Positions 25,462-33,368 of a stretch of DNA of 40,227 nt are shown piece after piece. Location of the stretch: positions 1-40,227 of the forward strand of contig CAZUFB010000009.1 in the NCBI GenBank assembly GCA_964619775.1. The letters run 5' to 3'. The DNA comes from CAZUFB01 sp964619775. Its GTDB lineage: Bacteria > Actinomycetota > Coriobacteriia > Coriobacteriales > UMGS124. The number at the start of each line of letters is the position of its first letter. Position 1 is the first letter of the stretch. The notes below the pieces were generated by a model, which saw only the letters and a program-made list of their open reading frames with translations, was not told where the DNA came from and did not search any database. Both the position numbers and the translations under genes were made by a program.

Positions 25462-25731
25462 TCAGCCTTCGAAATGTTCCATCCACGCCATCAAAATCTG
25501 CTCGCGGTTGGCTACGAGATACGCCTCGATCTTACGGAGGTCCTTGGTGGGAATGTCCCCCCGGTTATGCGCCAGGGACACGCCGCTCGGGCTGACCCAG
25601 AATTTGCTGGCATCCTTTGATGGGCGCCCCCTGCACACGTGCACGTGAGGTTTAGATTCCTCATTTGACCAAAAGAAGATGATGTATCCAAGGAAGTCGG
25701 CGAGCGCTTTAGGCAATTTGCTCGCCCCCAT
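25462..25731 (-). CDS. DUF4160 domain protein
   Basis: An 89-residue protein of the DUF4160 family, with the hallmark PHVHV (28-32) after GYIIFFWSNE and the conserved C-terminal pattern LRKIEAYLVANREQILMAWMEHF. ATG 25731 is preferred. A TTG at 25749 is the alternative. It overlaps the end of the preceding 91-codon gene by 23 bp, so the two are translationally coupled. DUF4160 genes commonly occur in two-gene cassettes in accessory regions and have been suggested as toxin-antitoxin components. No activity is established. The base composition is lower in GC than the neighbours, which suggests recent transfer. The expected usual partner, DUF2442, is not what lies next to it. Confidence 0.85.
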   Translation of the reverse strand: MGASKLPKALADFLGYIIFFWSNEESKPHVHVCRGRPSKDASKFWVSPSGVSLAHNRGDIPTKDLRKIEAYLVANREQILMAWMEHFEG

Positions 25732-25984
25732 CGAAATAGCCCGAAGCAAGCTGCCAAATCAGCAGCTCGTTGCGCCGGAGGTATTCGGCCATCGCCATCA
25801 ACTCGTCCTGAGAATAGCCATAGGTCTTGGTGAACATGCAAGAAGGGATAGTCCCCTCGGCAAAATCAAAACCGCTGTCGTTGGGACGCTCAAAATACAC
25901 TCGGATATAGTCCGAGGTACCCTCGGAATGAATATCGGAAAACGTGAGGACGGTACCGTCGACCGTCGAGTAGTAATGCTTCAC
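25709..25984 (-). CDS. Small acidic protein, partner of DUF4160
   Basis: A 91-residue protein that I do not recognise. It starts at GTG 25984 behind a perfect AGGAGG at eight-base spacing, encoding (M)KHYYSTVDGTVLTFSDIH. Beta-rich in its first half, it contains FERPNDSGFDF (31-41) and ends in a helical segment (ELMAMAEYLRRNELLIWQLA, 61-80). Its 3' end overlaps the DUF4160 gene. Its A+T content is clearly above the window's average. It is not DUF2442. It could be the antitoxin-like or toxin-like half of a two-gene module. Order and coupling fit such a module, but there is no family evidence. Confidence 0.75.
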   Translation of the reverse strand: MKHYYSTVDGTVLTFSDIHSEGTSDYIRVYFERPNDSGFDFAEGTIPSCMFTKTYGYSQDELMAMAEYLRRNELLIWQLASGYFDGGEQIA

Positions 25985-26019
25985 GAAAAGCCTCCTGCCA
26001 CCCGTTCCGACACTACAGC

Positions 26020-26048
26020 CATATCCAGTATACCTGGCCGCCCTACAA
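26020..26048 (-). promoter_or_regulatory. Candidate promoter of the DUF4160 cassette
   Basis: On the minus strand TTGTAG (26048-26043), a 17-bp spacer and GATATG (26025-26020) precede the GTG start by 35 bp. TATACT (26032-26027) within the spacer is an alternative -10. The spacing is right but both hexamers are imperfect. Confidence 0.4.
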
Positions 26049-26060
26049 GACACGCACACG

Positions 26061-26117
26061 AAAAGACGGCCCTCCGCTGCAAACGGAAGGCCGCCCTTGG
26101 CCACCCTTTGGAACCGG
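26061..26117 (-). terminator. Intrinsic terminator of azgA; 48-bp repeat copy 2
   Basis: Minus-strand stem GGCCTTCCG (26092-26084) and CGGAGGGCC (26076-26068), fully paired with one G-U, 7-nt loop, then GTCTTTTC. It starts 24 bp after the permease stop. The repeat 26070-26117 is the near-identical partner of 25394-25441. Confidence 0.8.
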
Positions 26118-26140
26118 CGGATTACCCCGCGCGCCTTCGC

Positions 26141-27460
26141 CTACCCGAAAATGAACATCGCGAGGAATGCGAGCGCGGCGACCCACATGAGCGGCTTGAC
26201 CTCGCGGGCACGGCCGGTCACGACCATGATGAGGCAGTACGAGATGAAGCCGAAGCCGATGCCGTTCGTGATGGAGTAGGTCATCGGGATGCCGACGATG
26301 GTGATGAACGCCGGGAACGCATGCTCGATGCGGGCCCAGTCGATCTCGACAACGTCGCTGAGCATGAGGTAGCCCACGACCACCAGGGCGCCGCAGGTTG
26401 CAGCGCTCGAGACCATGCCGATGATCGGGGCGAAGAACGCGCAGACGGCGAACAGCACGCCCACCACGATGTTCGAAAGGCCCGTGCGCGCGCCGGCGGC
26501 CGCACCCGAGGTGGACTCGACGAAGCTCGTGATGGAGCTGCAGCCCATGATGCCGCCCACGGCCGCCGCCGCGGAGTCGACCGCCAGGATGGGCTGGACG
26601 TCCTCGACGTTGCCGTCCTTGTCGGTGAAGTCCGCCTGGTTACCGACGGCCACCACGGTGCCCATCGTGTCAAAGAAGTCGCTCATGAGCAGCGAGAACA
26701 CCATGAGCAGCAAAGCGGGCTGCAGGAACACCTGAAGCAGCGCCATCGTGCCGGTGTTGGGGTCGGTCTGGAACGGCGCGCCGAACGAGGCGAAGTCGAG
26801 GCCGAAGTTCCACTCGGTGGGCATGACGGTCACGCCGAGCGGAATGCCCACGATCGTGGCCACGACGATGGAGATGATAAGGCCGCCCTTGACGCGCAGC
26901 GCCTGCAGGATGACAGCCAGGACGATCGAGACGAGCGCGACGATGCAGGTGCCCGAGGTCAGGTCGCCCAGGGCAATGAGCGTCGACTCGTCGTCGGCGA
27001 TGATGCCGCCGCCCTTGAGGCCGATGAACGCGATGAACAGACCGATGCCGATGCCGATGGCGCGGCGCAGGCTCACGGGAATCGCATCCATAATCGCCTT
27101 GCGCAGGCCGCACAGCACAAGAAGCAAAATCACGACGCCCTCGACCATGACGACCGCCATCGCGACGCGCCAGTCGACGGCGCCCTCACCCATGCAGAGC
27201 GTATACGCCACGATGGCGTTGATACCCATGCCCGACGCCAGGGCGATGGGCCGGTTGGCGATGAGGCCCATCGCGATGGTCATGATGGCCGCACCGAAGC
27301 ACGTCGCGGTGAGCGCCGCTTGGAACGGGATGCCGGCCACCTCCATCATAGAGGGGTTGACGGCAATGATGTAAGCCATCGCCAGGAACGTCGTCAGGCC
27401 ACCAACGACCTCGTCGCCGACGGAGCCGCCGCGCTCCTTAATCTTGAAGAACTTTTCCAC
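26141..27460 (-). CDS. AzgA-type purine (adenine/guanine/hypoxanthine) permease
   Basis: A 439-residue inner-membrane transporter of the NCS2 AzgA family, which imports purine bases with protons. It begins (M)EKFFKIKERGGSV, the family N-terminus, and contains GGLTTFLAMAYIIAVNPS, the GMGINAIVAYTLC segment and FFDTMGTVVAVGNQADF, with about 12-14 helices. The frame opens at ATG 27514. GTG 27460, with AAGGAAG upstream, gives the family start and is preferred. It is monocistronic, closed by a clear terminator. Purine permeases are often under riboswitch control. I looked at the 27461-27640 leader and saw no purine-riboswitch core. Confidence 0.92.
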   Translation of the reverse strand: MEKFFKIKERGGSVGDEVVGGLTTFLAMAYIIAVNPSMMEVAGIPFQAALTATCFGAAIMTIAMGLIANRPIALASGMGINAIVAYTLCMGEGAVDWRVAMAVVMVEGVVILLLVLCGLRKAIMDAIPVSLRRAIGIGIGLFIAFIGLKGGGIIADDESTLIALGDLTSGTCIVALVSIVLAVILQALRVKGGLIISIVVATIVGIPLGVTVMPTEWNFGLDFASFGAPFQTDPNTGTMALLQVFLQPALLLMVFSLLMSDFFDTMGTVVAVGNQADFTDKDGNVEDVQPILAVDSAAAAVGGIMGCSSITSFVESTSGAAAGARTGLSNIVVGVLFAVCAFFAPIIGMVSSAATCGALVVVGYLMLSDVVEIDWARIEHAFPAFITIVGIPMTYSITNGIGFGFISYCLIMVVTGRAREVKPLMWVAALAFLAMFIFG

Positions 27461-27701
27461 TGCTCCGCTTCCTTCCTGCCTGCCGTAAACGGACGCACCG
27501 ACGTCTGCCTGCACAATCTATCAGATGGGAGGATACGCGAAATATGGACGAACAGTGGTTGCAATGTGGACACTGGATGAAAATTTTATAGCTCGTTAAC
27601 CCGCTGGGAGCAAGGCGGCGAAGGATAGGGGGCCGCGCGGTTGTGAGACTGCGGGAAAATGGGGCGTAGGGGCGGGGCCGCGGCGAAACCGGCCGGCCGA
27701 C

Positions 27702-27932
27702 GGTCAATCAGGCCTCCAATGCATGGTTCTGCAAAAGTGCCGGTCAATCGTTCATCGAATGCATGCTGGAAAACGGGGCGGAGCGCTCCCTTCTTGAATT
27801 ATGCGCGCAAAATGCCAGGTCGCAAAGAAGTTCCGGCTCACACCGAGGCCGGCGGCCATCCCACCCGCATACATTCGCCGATCGATTGACCACCATATCG
27901 GAGGAAACCATACATTCGAAAATTCGTTGACC
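27702..27932. repeat. Four 24-bp motifs in an inverted pair-of-pairs array
   Basis: Plus-strand copies at 27702-27725 and 27742-27765 read GGTCAATC-N8-AATGCATG. Minus-strand copies at 27932-27909 and 27891-27868 read GGTCAA, six to eight variable bases, then CGAATGTATG. Copies within a pair are 40-41 bp apart and the pairs face each other across 102 bp. Similarity continues between motifs in each arm (ATGYATGGTT). This looks like paired terminal binding sites of a small non-autonomous element, but the type is unknown. Confidence 0.7.
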
Positions 27933-27948
27933 ATAAAAGTGGGAAAGG

Positions 27949-28118
27949 GCGGTCCCTCTCTCGCAAGGCGCGCGGAGACACAGCGCACCGGACGCACGCA
28001 AACCCTCGCGAAACGCGGGCAAAAGCTGGTTCGCAGCAACCCTTCCAAAAGCGGACCCGCTCTCGCAAGGCGCGCGGAGGCGCAGCGTACTGGGCGTACG
28101 TAAGCCTCCGCGGAACGC
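27949..28118. repeat. Two 68-bp repeats, tandem, 81 percent identical
   Basis: Unit A 27949-28016 and unit B 28051-28118 agree at 55 of 68 positions, and 11 of 13 differences are transitions. Unit B, with its right flank, folds into nested stems: CCGCTCTCGC with GCGAGAGCGG, GGAGGC with GCCTCC, and CGTAC with GTACG. It lies just downstream of the minus-strand aminopeptidase gene, where it could act as a terminator. The 27461-28296 stretch otherwise shows no gene. Confidence 0.65.
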
Positions 28119-28307
28119 AGCGAGAGCGGACCCGCAACAAACTACTCGGTGGNNNNNNNNNNNNNNNNNNNNNNNNNNNNNNNNNNNNNNNNNNNNNNNN
28201 NNNNNNNNNNNNNNNNNNNNNNNNNNNNNNNNNNNNNNNNNNNNNNNNNNNNACGTAAGCCTCCGCGGAACGCAGCGAGAGCGGACCCGCAACAAACTAC
28301 TCGGTGG
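28098..28307. other. Identical 55-bp ends on both sides of a 100-N run
   Basis: Bases 28098-28152 and 28253-28307 are identical over all 55 positions and abut the N run 28153-28252 on either side. Both include the last codons of the aminopeptidase gene. This is what unmerged overlapping contig ends look like. The true locus probably lacks both the N's and one copy. Confidence 0.9.
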
Positions 28308-29703
28308 CTAGGAAGGCGCGGTAGGCGCGATAGGCCTCGTACACGTCCGCCTTGCTCACGACCTCGCAGGGGGCGTGCATCGAAAGCACCGGCACGCCGC
28401 AGTCCACGACCTGCATGCCGTAGGCGGCCAGGATGTAGGCGATGGTCCCACCGCCGCCCGCGTCGACCTTGCCGAGCTCGGCGGTCTGGAATGCCACGCC
28501 CGCGTCGTCCATGACCTTGCGGACAAACGCCAGGTACTCGGCGTCGGCGTCGTTGGAACCGCTCTTGCCGCGGCTGCCGGTGAACTTGTTGAACACCACG
28601 CCGTGGCCCAGGTAGCAGGAGTTATTGGGTTCGAAGACGCTCGCGAAGTTGGGGTCGAACGCAGCCGAGACGTCGCTCGACAGCATACGCGAACGCGCCA
28701 GGCAGCGACGCAGCGCAAGCTCGCCGCCCTCGCCGGCAAGCTCGAGGATCTCGGCCATGGTGTTCTCGAAGAAGCGGCTCGTCATGCCGGTCGCCCCCAC
28801 CGAGCCGATCTCCTCCTTGTCGACCAGCAGCGTCACCGCCGTGCGCACGGGATCCGCACAGGCGAGCTGGGCCATGAGGCTCGGGTAGGCGCAGGCGCGG
28901 TCGTCGTGGCCGTAACCGGCGATGAGCGAGCGGTCAAAACCGCAGTCGCGGGCGGGGCCGGCAGGCACGACCTCGAGCTCGGCCGACAGGAAGTCCTCCT
29001 CCTCTATGCCGAAACGCTCGGCGAGCAGCTTGAGCACGAGCGCCTTGACCGGCTTCTTCTTGGCGTCCTCGTCGAGCTCGGAGCCGCCCTGCGCCACGAA
29101 CGGCCGGCTGCCCACGACGACGTCGAGCATCTCGCCTTCGACGACCTCGGAGGCCTTCTTGCCCATCTGCTCGGCCCCGAGGTGGGGCAGCAGGTCGGAT
29201 ATATAAAACACCGGGTCGGCAGGGTCCTCGCCCACCGCGACCTGCACCGACGAACCGTCTTTAAGGGCCACCACGCCGTGGATGGCCAGCGGCGTCGCGA
29301 CCCATTGGTACTTCTTGACGCCGCCGTAGTAGTGGGTGTCGAGCGTCGCGATTCCGTGGGCCTCGTCGAGCGGGTTCTGCTTGACGTCGAGGCGCGGCGA
29401 GTCGATGTGCGCACCGAGGATGTTGAGGCCCTCCTGCAGCGGTGCGGACCCCAGCTCGACGAGCATGATGGTCTTGCCGCGCATCGAGGCGTACACGCGG
29501 TCGCCCGGCTTGAGGGTGCGCCCCGTGCGCACGCAGTCCTCGAGGTTCAGATATCCGGCCTGCTCGGCCAGCGCGATCGACGAGGCGACGCACTCCCGCT
29601 CGGTCTTGTTCGCGCCGAGGTAGGCGGCATAGCCGTCGCAGAACGCTTCGAGCTCGGCGAGCTGGCCTTCTGAATACGTCTTCCAGGCGTTCGGTCGCTC
29701 CAT
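28297..29703 (-). CDS. M18 family aminopeptidase
   Basis: A 468-residue cytosolic zinc aminopeptidase of the M18 (aspartyl aminopeptidase) family, removing acidic or other N-terminal residues from peptides. The metal and catalytic motifs are present: GAHIDSPRLD (His at about 99), DKEEIGSVGATG (paired glutamates), SSDVSAAFDPN, and the C-terminal SMHAPCEVVSKADVYEAYRAY. ATG 29703 is chosen because AAAGGA lies eight bases upstream. ATGs at 29712 and 29733 have poorer spacing. The last codons lie in the 55-bp segment that is duplicated around the scaffold gap. The reading frame itself is intact. It is monocistronic. Confidence 0.95.
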   Translation of the reverse strand: MERPNAWKTYSEGQLAELEAFCDGYAAYLGANKTERECVASSIALAEQAGYLNLEDCVRTGRTLKPGDRVYASMRGKTIMLVELGSAPLQEGLNILGAHIDSPRLDVKQNPLDEAHGIATLDTHYYGGVKKYQWVATPLAIHGVVALKDGSSVQVAVGEDPADPVFYISDLLPHLGAEQMGKKASEVVEGEMLDVVVGSRPFVAQGGSELDEDAKKKPVKALVLKLLAERFGIEEEDFLSAELEVVPAGPARDCGFDRSLIAGYGHDDRACAYPSLMAQLACADPVRTAVTLLVDKEEIGSVGATGMTSRFFENTMAEILELAGEGGELALRRCLARSRMLSSDVSAAFDPNFASVFEPNNSCYLGHGVVFNKFTGSRGKSGSNDADAEYLAFVRKVMDDAGVAFQTAELGKVDAGGGGTIAYILAAYGMQVVDCGVPVLSMHAPCEVVSKADVYEAYRAYRAFLATE

Positions 29704-29954
29704 GGCATCCATCCTTTCGACAAGTCGGAACATGACCGCCCTATCCTAGCGCTTCATCGCCACACGACGGCGCGTACCGGCAGGAACGCCACCGTTGCCT
29801 GAAAGCCCCACAAACGGCAGAACCGCCCGAAAGCAAGGAAGACCGCTGGTTCGGAGTTCCGATTGGAGCACGCGACCTGTGTCAGGACGCTCGCCGAACA
29901 GCTTTGCACAGGGCATACCGTGCAAGAAAAGCTGCCTGGCGGAACTGCCGAGCA

Positions 29955-30035
29955 GGTTCACATCAAGCCCAAACCAAGCCGAAGGACCTGACCCCGATCG
30001 AGTTCCGGGTTCAGGTCCTTCTGGAGGCCATCTAG
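29955..30035 (+). pseudogene. IS3-type transposase C-terminal remnant
   Basis: About 26 codons in one plus-strand frame ending at TAG 30033 read ...TKPKDLTPIEFRVQVLL. This resembles the end of IS3-family OrfB transposases, where a K-DLTPIEFR-Q pattern closes the integrase domain. Upstream sequence (29760-29950) has no continuous transposase frame, so this would be a decayed fragment. The 29704-30160 interval holds nothing else that I can support except the hairpin before cstA's end. Confidence 0.45.
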
Positions 30036-30110
30036 AGATTGCGACTTGTCGCATCCAAGTTCTGGCATGCAGCTCACAGTCGCATAGACAGGGTCAATTC
30101 CCAAGGGCTC

Positions 30111-30146
30111 GCTCGTTCGGTTTGGGGCGACACCGGCCGAACGAGC
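30111..30146 (-). terminator. Hairpin after cstA
   Basis: GCTCGTTCGG (30111-30120) pairs perfectly with CCGAACGAGC (30137-30146) with a 16-nt loop. It lies 15 bp after the transporter's stop on the minus strand. There is no T-run. It may stop transcription weakly or protect the 3' end. Confidence 0.5.
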
Positions 30147-30160
30147 CCCATCACGCAAGG

Positions 30161-31912
30161 TTACGCCGATTCAGCCGAAGCGGGCTTCTTGTGGAAGATG
30201 ACCTTGGCCCCCTTGACCGCGAGGACGATGGCGAGCACGAACAGCAGCGCGCCGATAATCAGCTGCAGGACGTTGGCCGCGGTGATGGCACCGCCGGCGA
30301 TGAGGCCGATCTTGTTGCACACGGTGATGGCCAGCGAGGTCAGCGTCACGACGAGCATGAACGCCATGGGGATGTAGAACATCTTGTTGTTCTTGCCGGC
30401 GTTGCCGAGCCATGCGCACACGGCAAGCAGGGCCAGGGCGGCAAGCAGCTGGTTGGCGGCGCCGAACAGCGGCCACACGAGCTGGTAGCCGGTCATGCCG
30501 AGAGTGATGCCAAAAATCACGGTGATGACGGTGGCGACCCAGGGGTTGGCGAAGAACTTGCGCCACCCGGTGAGGTCCTCAAGGGTCTGCCCGATCGGGG
30601 TGAAGAGCTCCTGGAACATGTAGCGGGCAAGGCGCGTCGCGGTGTCGAGCGAGGTGAGGCAGAACACCGACACGGCAAGGATCAGCAGCGAGTAGGCAAT
30701 GTCCTCGACGCCCGACAGACCGGGGATGCATGCGAGCATCTGGGAGAGGCCGCCGGCGAACACCGCGGTGGGCGTGGTGTAGGTGCCGTCCATGTAGCCG
30801 CTGAAGACGAAGGCCACCGCACACAGCGAGATGACGGCGACGAGGCACTCGAGCAGCATGCCGCCGTAGGCGATCGGCTGGGCCTGGCTCTCGCGGTCGA
30901 TCTGCTTGGACGTGGTGCCCGAGGCCACCAGGCTGTGGAAGCCCGAGATGGCACCGCAGGCGATGGTGATGAACAGGGCAGGGAACAGGAAGCCGCTCGT
31001 GGCGACCTGGCTGTCGCCCACCTGGGCCGTGAAGCCGGTGAACGCGGGGATCTCGAGGTTGGACGCGTTGCCGGTGAGGCTGGCGCCGACGATGCCGATG
31101 AGCGACAGGATGATCATGCCGTACAGCAGGTAGCTGCTAAGGTAGTCGCGCGGCTGCAGCAGGATCCACACCGGGGCGACCGAGGCCACCAGAATGTAGA
31201 CGCCCACGATGTACATCCAGGTATTGTTGCCCAGCGAGAACACGGGGAACAGGTAGCCGAGCGTGACCACGACGACGATGACAACAAGCGCGGCGATGAT
31301 GTTGGCCCAGCCGGGGATGTTGCGCCCGCGGGTGACGAGACCCCAGACGACGGCCGCAACGATGAACAGCATCGAGATCATGGCGGTGCGCTCGTTGGCC
31401 AGGTTCGTGGAGGTGTCCTCGACCGCGCCGCTGGCGTCGAACGTGACGGCAAACGTGCCGGCCACGATCGAGGCGAACGCGGCCACGACCAGAATCAGCG
31501 TGAGATAGGCAAAGACGCAGAAAAGCCTCTTGGCGGTGTTGTCGATGTTCTCCTGCACGACGCTCGCCAGGGTCTGGCCTTTATGGCGGATCGAGGCGAA
31601 CAGGGCGCCGAAGTCGTGCATCGCACCGAAGAAGATGCCGCCGATGAGAATCCACAGCAGCACCGGCACCCAACCGAACACCGCCGCCTGAATCGGGCCG
31701 TTGATGGGGCCGGCACCGGCGATGGACGAGAAGTGGTGGCCGAGGACCACGTAAGGTTTGGCGGAAACGTAGTCCACGCCGTCTTCGAACTCATGCGACG
31801 GGGTGATGCGGCTGTCGTCCACACCCCACTGCCGAGCAAGCCATCCGCCGTAGAAGACGTACCCCACTACGAGGACGACTATGCTGACAATGAGAACGAC
31901 CATCGCGTTCAT
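30161..31912 (-). CDS. cstA: CstA-family peptide/pyruvate transporter
   Basis: A 583-residue inner-membrane protein of the carbon starvation CstA family, with around 16 hydrophobic segments. CstA relatives import pyruvate or peptides. Conserved elements include the N-terminal WGVDDSRITPSHEFEDGVDYV, VLGHHFSSIAGAGPINGPIQA, GGIFFGAMHDFGALFASIRHKG and GFHSLVASGTTSKQI. The ATG at 31912 is 12 bp after the stop of the unknown 197-codon gene, so the two share a transcript. No two-component regulator of the pyruvate-sensing type is nearby. Length is within the shorter Gram-positive class. Confidence 0.93.
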   Translation of the reverse strand: MNAMVVLIVSIVVLVVGYVFYGGWLARQWGVDDSRITPSHEFEDGVDYVSAKPYVVLGHHFSSIAGAGPINGPIQAAVFGWVPVLLWILIGGIFFGAMHDFGALFASIRHKGQTLASVVQENIDNTAKRLFCVFAYLTLILVVAAFASIVAGTFAVTFDASGAVEDTSTNLANERTAMISMLFIVAAVVWGLVTRGRNIPGWANIIAALVVIVVVVTLGYLFPVFSLGNNTWMYIVGVYILVASVAPVWILLQPRDYLSSYLLYGMIILSLIGIVGASLTGNASNLEIPAFTGFTAQVGDSQVATSGFLFPALFITIACGAISGFHSLVASGTTSKQIDRESQAQPIAYGGMLLECLVAVISLCAVAFVFSGYMDGTYTTPTAVFAGGLSQMLACIPGLSGVEDIAYSLLILAVSVFCLTSLDTATRLARYMFQELFTPIGQTLEDLTGWRKFFANPWVATVITVIFGITLGMTGYQLVWPLFGAANQLLAALALLAVCAWLGNAGKNNKMFYIPMAFMLVVTLTSLAITVCNKIGLIAGGAITAANVLQLIIGALLFVLAIVLAVKGAKVIFHKKPASAESA

Positions 31913-31924
31913 TCTCGTACCCTC

Positions 31925-32518
31925 CTACTCTGAGTCGTCGGCCGCAAGGGCGAGGTTGGCCTCGATGGTCTTGCGAAGCGCCTTGCCCGCGGCGTTGGTC
32001 GTCACGCGCCCCGCTCCGCCCGAGCGCAGCCCCGAAAGGTCGACCACCGCGATGCGCAGGTCGCTCCAACCCCAAAGTCCCCATTTGAAGTTCTTGCGGA
32101 AGCGAGTCCTGCGCGCCGCGCGCTCGACCTGAGGGTCAACCGCATCGGCCACGACCACCAGGGAGATGTTCGACGACATGTGGTTGGGCTCGGGGTGCAC
32201 CACGGCAAGCGCCTCGGTCTCCATGAAGGCCACCATGTCCGCAAAGGCATCCTCTTCAAGACGCTCGACGGTGTCGAAGAAGATGTATTCGTGGTTGGCG
32301 ACCTCCCACAGCTTGGCGCGTTTGCTGAGCACGTAGCGCTCGCCGTACGAGTGGAACTCCGCGTACCCGGGGAACGCCCTGCCGGCCATCGTGCGGTCGC
32401 GTTCGACGTCGAACCACGCCTCGTGGGCGGCGAGCAACCGGGCAAGCACCTGCGCGCGCAGGTCCCCGGATGGCGACGTTGCCGAGACCGCCCCTGCCGA
32501 CGGCATGCGGGCTTCCAT
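31925..32518 (-). CDS. Unknown protein co-transcribed with cstA
   Basis: A 197-residue soluble protein of no family that I can name. The start ATG 32518 has GGAAGG about ten bases upstream. After a variable N-terminus it contains ARLLAAHEAWFDVERD, FHSYGERYVLSKRAKLWEVANHEYIFF, a segment rich in Val (ISLVVVADAV) and FRKNFKWGLWGWSDLRIAVVDLS near the end. No signal peptide or helix spans a membrane. The long conserved-looking aromatic segments suggest a folded domain, not a spurious ORF. Coupling to cstA suggests a role in uptake control or in handling the imported substrate. That is inference. Confidence 0.75.
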   Translation of the reverse strand: MEARMPSAGAVSATSPSGDLRAQVLARLLAAHEAWFDVERDRTMAGRAFPGYAEFHSYGERYVLSKRAKLWEVANHEYIFFDTVERLEEDAFADMVAFMETEALAVVHPEPNHMSSNISLVVVADAVDPQVERAARRTRFRKNFKWGLWGWSDLRIAVVDLSGLRSGGAGRVTTNAAGKALRKTIEANLALAADDSE

Positions 32519-32819
32519 GTGCCGAAAACCTTCCCTTGGGTCGGAGACGGGACAGCTTGCATACTACCGCGAGAAACGGCATAGTTGCAGGAGATTTTCG
32601 GAACTGTTTCGTGTATCTGGTCGAAATCGGGGGCTCAACGCGCTATCAGTAGGATGAACGGGAATAAAGCCTGGTTAACAGCACTTCTGGTTTGCCGCAA
32701 ATCCTTTTCTGGAAACCTTCGCCCGTGTACCTCGCAACGCGGTGAAGCCGCTATGCTTGTGGCCTAAGCACGCCGAAAACGGACCGGACGGCCCATCGCC
32801 CACAAGGAGGCCTGCCACG
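32519..32819. other. Divergent intergenic region, no gene seen
   Basis: About 300 bp between the cstA-partner gene and the VanZ-like gene, transcribed in opposite directions. It is AT-richer than the flanks (for example 32600-32700) and should hold both promoters. TATGCT at 32752 and minus-strand TATGCA near 32561 are possible -10 elements, without convincing -35 boxes. No RNA gene was recognised. Confidence 0.5.
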
Positions 32820-33368
32820 ATGGCAGCACGGGACGAGGACATGCACGAAACGGCCTTGGCGGGCGCACCCGCCGGACCGAAGGCAGGTCGGAGACGCGTC
32901 CGCCGGCCGTGGGTCGTCGCCTTCGCGCTCATGCTCTGCGTCATCTGGGGCAACTCGCTTGTGCCGGGGGACGATTCGGGTTCGCTCAGCATGGCGGTGG
33001 TCGAGTGGCTGCAGGGCGTGCTCGCCTTGGTGGGGCTGCCCGGCGGCTGGGTCACCAACTTCATCGTGCGCAAGACCGCGCACTTCACCGAGTACCTTGT
33101 GCTCGCGCTCATCGCCATGCAGGCGTTCGGGCCGCACCGCCCGCCGCGGCACCCGGTTCCCGCCGTGCTGACCGCGCTGGCCCTGGTGGCCGTCCCCTGC
33201 ATCGACGAGACCATCCAGCGCTTCGTGGGCGGACGCAGCAGCCAGCTCGCCGACGTGCTCATCGACTGCTCGGGGGCCCTCGCCGGGGTGCTGCTCACAC
33301 TGCTCGCATCGTGGCTGTGGCATCGGCGCGCGAGGCGGCAGCCTCCAACGGAAGGGCAATTGCCCTAA
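32820..33368 (+). CDS. VanZ-like membrane protein
   Basis: A 182-residue protein with four predicted transmembrane helices, of the VanZ/RDD-neighbour family. Family motifs are IVRKTAHFTEYLVLALIAM (about 81-99) and CIDETIQRFVGGRSSQLADVLID (about 125-147), with the conserved Asp-Glu and Gly-Arg. VanZ homologues contribute to teicoplanin tolerance in some bacteria, but the molecular function of most is unknown. The ATG at 32820 has AAGGAGG upstream. An earlier in-frame ATG is 26 codons upstream and less likely. Its stop overlaps the convergent moeA stop by 4 bp. Confidence 0.88.
   Translation: MAARDEDMHETALAGAPAGPKAGRRRVRRPWVVAFALMLCVIWGNSLVPGDDSGSLSMAVVEWLQGVLALVGLPGGWVTNFIVRKTAHFTEYLVLALIAMQAFGPHRPPRHPVPAVLTALALVAVPCIDETIQRFVGGRSSQLADVLIDCSGALAGVLLTLLASWLWHRRARRQPPTEGQLP

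Noticed and set aside
27461..27640. Purine riboswitch upstream of the AzgA-type permease
   Set aside because: No recognisable three-way junction core or conserved loop sequences were found in the leader on the minus strand.
27744..28295. Minus-strand ORF across the repeat region and third N gap
   Set aside because: It consists of translated repeats (two AFR.GLR..LRAPCE units) and N's. Differences between the units do not favour third codon positions.
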